A stretch of 5,400 bases of DNA from a bacterium. GTDB taxonomy: Bacteria > Calditrichota > Calditrichia > RBG-13-44-9 > J042. The notes below the pieces were generated by a model. The model had not been told where the DNA came from. It saw only the letters and a program-made list of their open reading frames with translations, and did no database searches. A program made the translations under genes and the position numbers. Shown in pieces: positions 3,936 through 5,400 of this stretch. The number at the start of each line of letters is the position of its first letter. Position 1 is the first letter of the stretch. The stretch lies in NCBI GenBank assembly GCA_015494485.1, contig WGBF01000286.1:1-5400 (forward strand), given 5' to 3'.

Positions 3936-5400
3936 ATGAACCTTGATAAATTTACCATTAAAGCGCAGGAAGCTCTGGGGGAAGCCCAGCAACTGGTGAT
4001 TAGTCTGGGCCAGCAACAACTGGAACCGGAGCATGTGCTGAAAGTGATGGTGGAAGATTCCGAAGGGATTATTCCGGTTATCTTGAAAAAGCTGGGCGTT
4101 GACCCAAAGGATGTTTCCGCGCAACTGGACCTGGCCATTGACAAATTTCCCAAAGTACAGGGAACGCCAGGTCAGGTGTATGCATCGCCAAAATTCAATC
4201 AAATCATAAATGTATCCTTGAATGAGGCGAAAAAGCTGCAGGATGAGTACGTTTCCACGGAACACCTGTTGTTAGCCATTTTAGAAGTGAAGGAAACGGA
4301 AGCCTACCGGATTCTTTCGACCTTTAATGTGACCAAGGATCTGGTGCTGAAGGCGCTGCAGGAAATCCGCGGTAAACAGCGGGTAACGGACCAGAATCCG
4401 GAAGGGAAGTACATGGCGCTGGAACGCTACACCCGGGATTTAACCCGACTGGCGCGGGAAGGTAAGCTGGACCCGGTTATCGGTCGTGATGAAGAAATCC
4501 GGCGGGTATTGCAGGTGCTTTCCCGGCGAACCAAAAACAATCCCGTGTTAATTGGGGATCCCGGTGTGGGTAAAACCGCCATTGTGGAAGGTATTGCCCA
4601 GCGGATTGTAAATGGCGATGTGCCGGAATTGCTGAAAGACAAGCGCATTGTGGCACTGGACATGGGTGCACTGGTTGCCGGTGCCAAATTCCGGGGCGAA
4701 TTTGAAGAACGCCTGAAAGCGGTGTTGAAGGAAATTCAGGAGTCCGAAGGGCAAATTATTACCTTCATCGATGAAATTCACACCCTGGTGGGTGCCGGTG
4801 CCGCAGAAGGGGCAATGGATGCCTCTAACATGCTGAAGCCGGCATTGGCGCGGGGTGAACTGCGGTGCATTGGTGCCACAACCATTGACGAGTACCGGAA
4901 GCACATCGAAAAAGACCCGGCACTGGAGCGGCGATTCCAGCCCATTCTGGTGGACGAGCCCAGCGTGGAAGACACCATCTCCATTCTGCGGGGCTTGAAG
5001 GAAAAATATGAAGTCCACCACGGGGTGAAAATTACCGATGCCGCCATTGTGGCAGCGGCTACTCTGTCGCATCGCTACATCACCGACCGCCGGTTGCCGG
5101 ACAAGGCCATTGACCTGATTGACGAAGCGGCATCGCGCCTGCGGATTGAAATTGACTCCATGCCGGAAGAACTGGACGAAATTGAACGCCGCATCAAGCA
5201 ACTGGAAATTGAGAAAGTGGCGTTGAGCAAAGAGAAAGACAAAGCAGCCAAAGAACGGCTGAAACGTATTGAAGAAGAACTGGCCAACTTGCGTGAAGAG
5301 CGCAATCAGTTGCATGCCCACTGGATGCTGGAAAAGGAAACCATCCAGCAAATTCGGGCGACCAAAAAGGAAATTGACCAGTTGCGCATTGAGATGGAAC
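3936..5400 (+). CDS. clpB: ClpB disaggregase, N-terminal 488 residues (cut by window edge)
   Basis: ClpB is a hexameric AAA+ chaperone that pulls proteins out of aggregates together with DnaK in the cytoplasm. The start MNLDKFTIKAQEAL is the usual ClpB N-terminus. The N-domain covers about 1-145 with its two repeats. The first ATPase domain has Walker A GDPGVGKT (207-214), the pore loop GAKFRGEFEERL (249-260), in which the aromatic is Phe252 where Tyr is common, Walker B ITFIDE with Asp279 and Glu280, the sensor IGATT (312-316), and the arginine fingers Arg332 and Arg333 in ALERRF. The coiled-coil middle domain starts near 409 and is still running at the edge, which separates ClpB from ClpA and ClpX; ClpC has a much shorter middle domain. 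About 860 residues are expected in all, so the second ATPase domain lies outside. No frameshift is seen. A sigma-54 promoter upstream suggests control by the neighbouring activator instead of only by heat-shock factors. Confidence 0.97.
   Translation, partial: MNLDKFTIKAQEALGEAQQLVISLGQQQLEPEHVLKVMVEDSEGIIPVILKKLGVDPKDVSAQLDLAIDKFPKVQGTPGQVYASPKFNQIINVSLNEAKKLQDEYVSTEHLLLAILEVKETEAYRILSTFNVTKDLVLKALQEIRGKQRVTDQNPEGKYMALERYTRDLTRLAREGKLDPVIGRDEEIRRVLQVLSRRTKNNPVLIGDPGVGKTAIVEGIAQRIVNGDVPELLKDKRIVALDMGALVAGAKFRGEFEERLKAVLKEIQESEGQIITFIDEIHTLVGAGAAEGAMDASNMLKPALARGELRCIGATTIDEYRKHIEKDPALERRFQPILVDEPSVEDTISILRGLKEKYEVHHGVKITDAAIVAAATLSHRYITDRRLPDKAIDLIDEAASRLRIEIDSMPEELDEIERRIKQLEIEKVALSKEKDKAAKERLKRIEEELANLREERNQLHAHWMLEKETIQQIRATKKEIDQLRIEME

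Noticed and set aside
3735..4265. Minus-strand open frame (176 codons) over the clpB promoter and start
   Set aside because: It runs across the regulatory gap and antisense to the ClpB N-domain, with no ribosome site or recognisable domain.
4548..5351. Long minus-strand open frame (267 codons) opposite clpB
   Set aside because: It is an antisense shadow of conserved ClpB sequence with no start signal; Phe/Gln/His-rich composition is typical of such shadows.

Overview
The window (5,400 bases, mid-GC) holds six supported genes. Two small lipoprotein genes are on the minus strand. An ArsR-like regulator, a TPR protein and a sigma-54 activator form a tight plus-strand cluster, followed after 214 bases by clpB, which runs off the right edge. 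Two cleavable lipoprotein signals, an NtrC-class activator with an intact GAFTGA loop and a matching -24/-12 promoter point to a Gram-negative-type bacterium that uses sigma-54. The genes resemble those of the FCB/Calditrichota-like or related deep-branching groups, but that placement is an impression from protein style and is not proven by the window.

Left part (1-881). Positions 1-144 hold nothing I can identify beyond a short open frame that may be the tail of an incoming gene. A bidirectional hairpin terminator (about 141-180) closes the minus-strand lipoprotein operon. That operon is transcribed from a good sigma-70-type promoter (797-825) through a repeat-containing lipoprotein (503-754) and then a YHS/TRASH metal-binding lipoprotein (195-485). 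The divergent region also carries a GGATAAA/TTTATCC dyad next to the ArsR-like gene, so control of the lipoprotein pair by that regulator is a reasonable hypothesis.

Middle part (882-3721). The ArsR-like gene overlaps the TPR gene by 8 bases, and the TPR gene lies 7 bases before the activator gene, so the three are probably co-transcribed and translationally coupled. None has a strong Shine-Dalgarno site, unlike the first lipoprotein gene and clpB, which both have AAAGGAGG. The ArsR-like gene has two oddities: a 9-base tandem duplication in its helix-turn-helix, and a start region that a single extra G would convert from a TTG start to an ATG start. No histidine kinase is present in the window.

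Right part (3722-5400). The space before clpB contains a near-consensus sigma-54 promoter (3866-3882) at a sensible distance from the clpB ribosome binding site. A TGACA-N7-TGTCA dyad is centred about 108 bases upstream of the predicted transcription start, the usual place for an activator of this class. The simplest reading is that the adjacent activator drives clpB, so that a disaggregase normally under heat-shock control would answer to a sigma-54 signal, with the TPR protein and ArsR-like protein as possible upstream inputs. This wiring is the most interesting hypothesis in the window. The promoter and dyad are visible in the sequence; the regulatory link is inferred.
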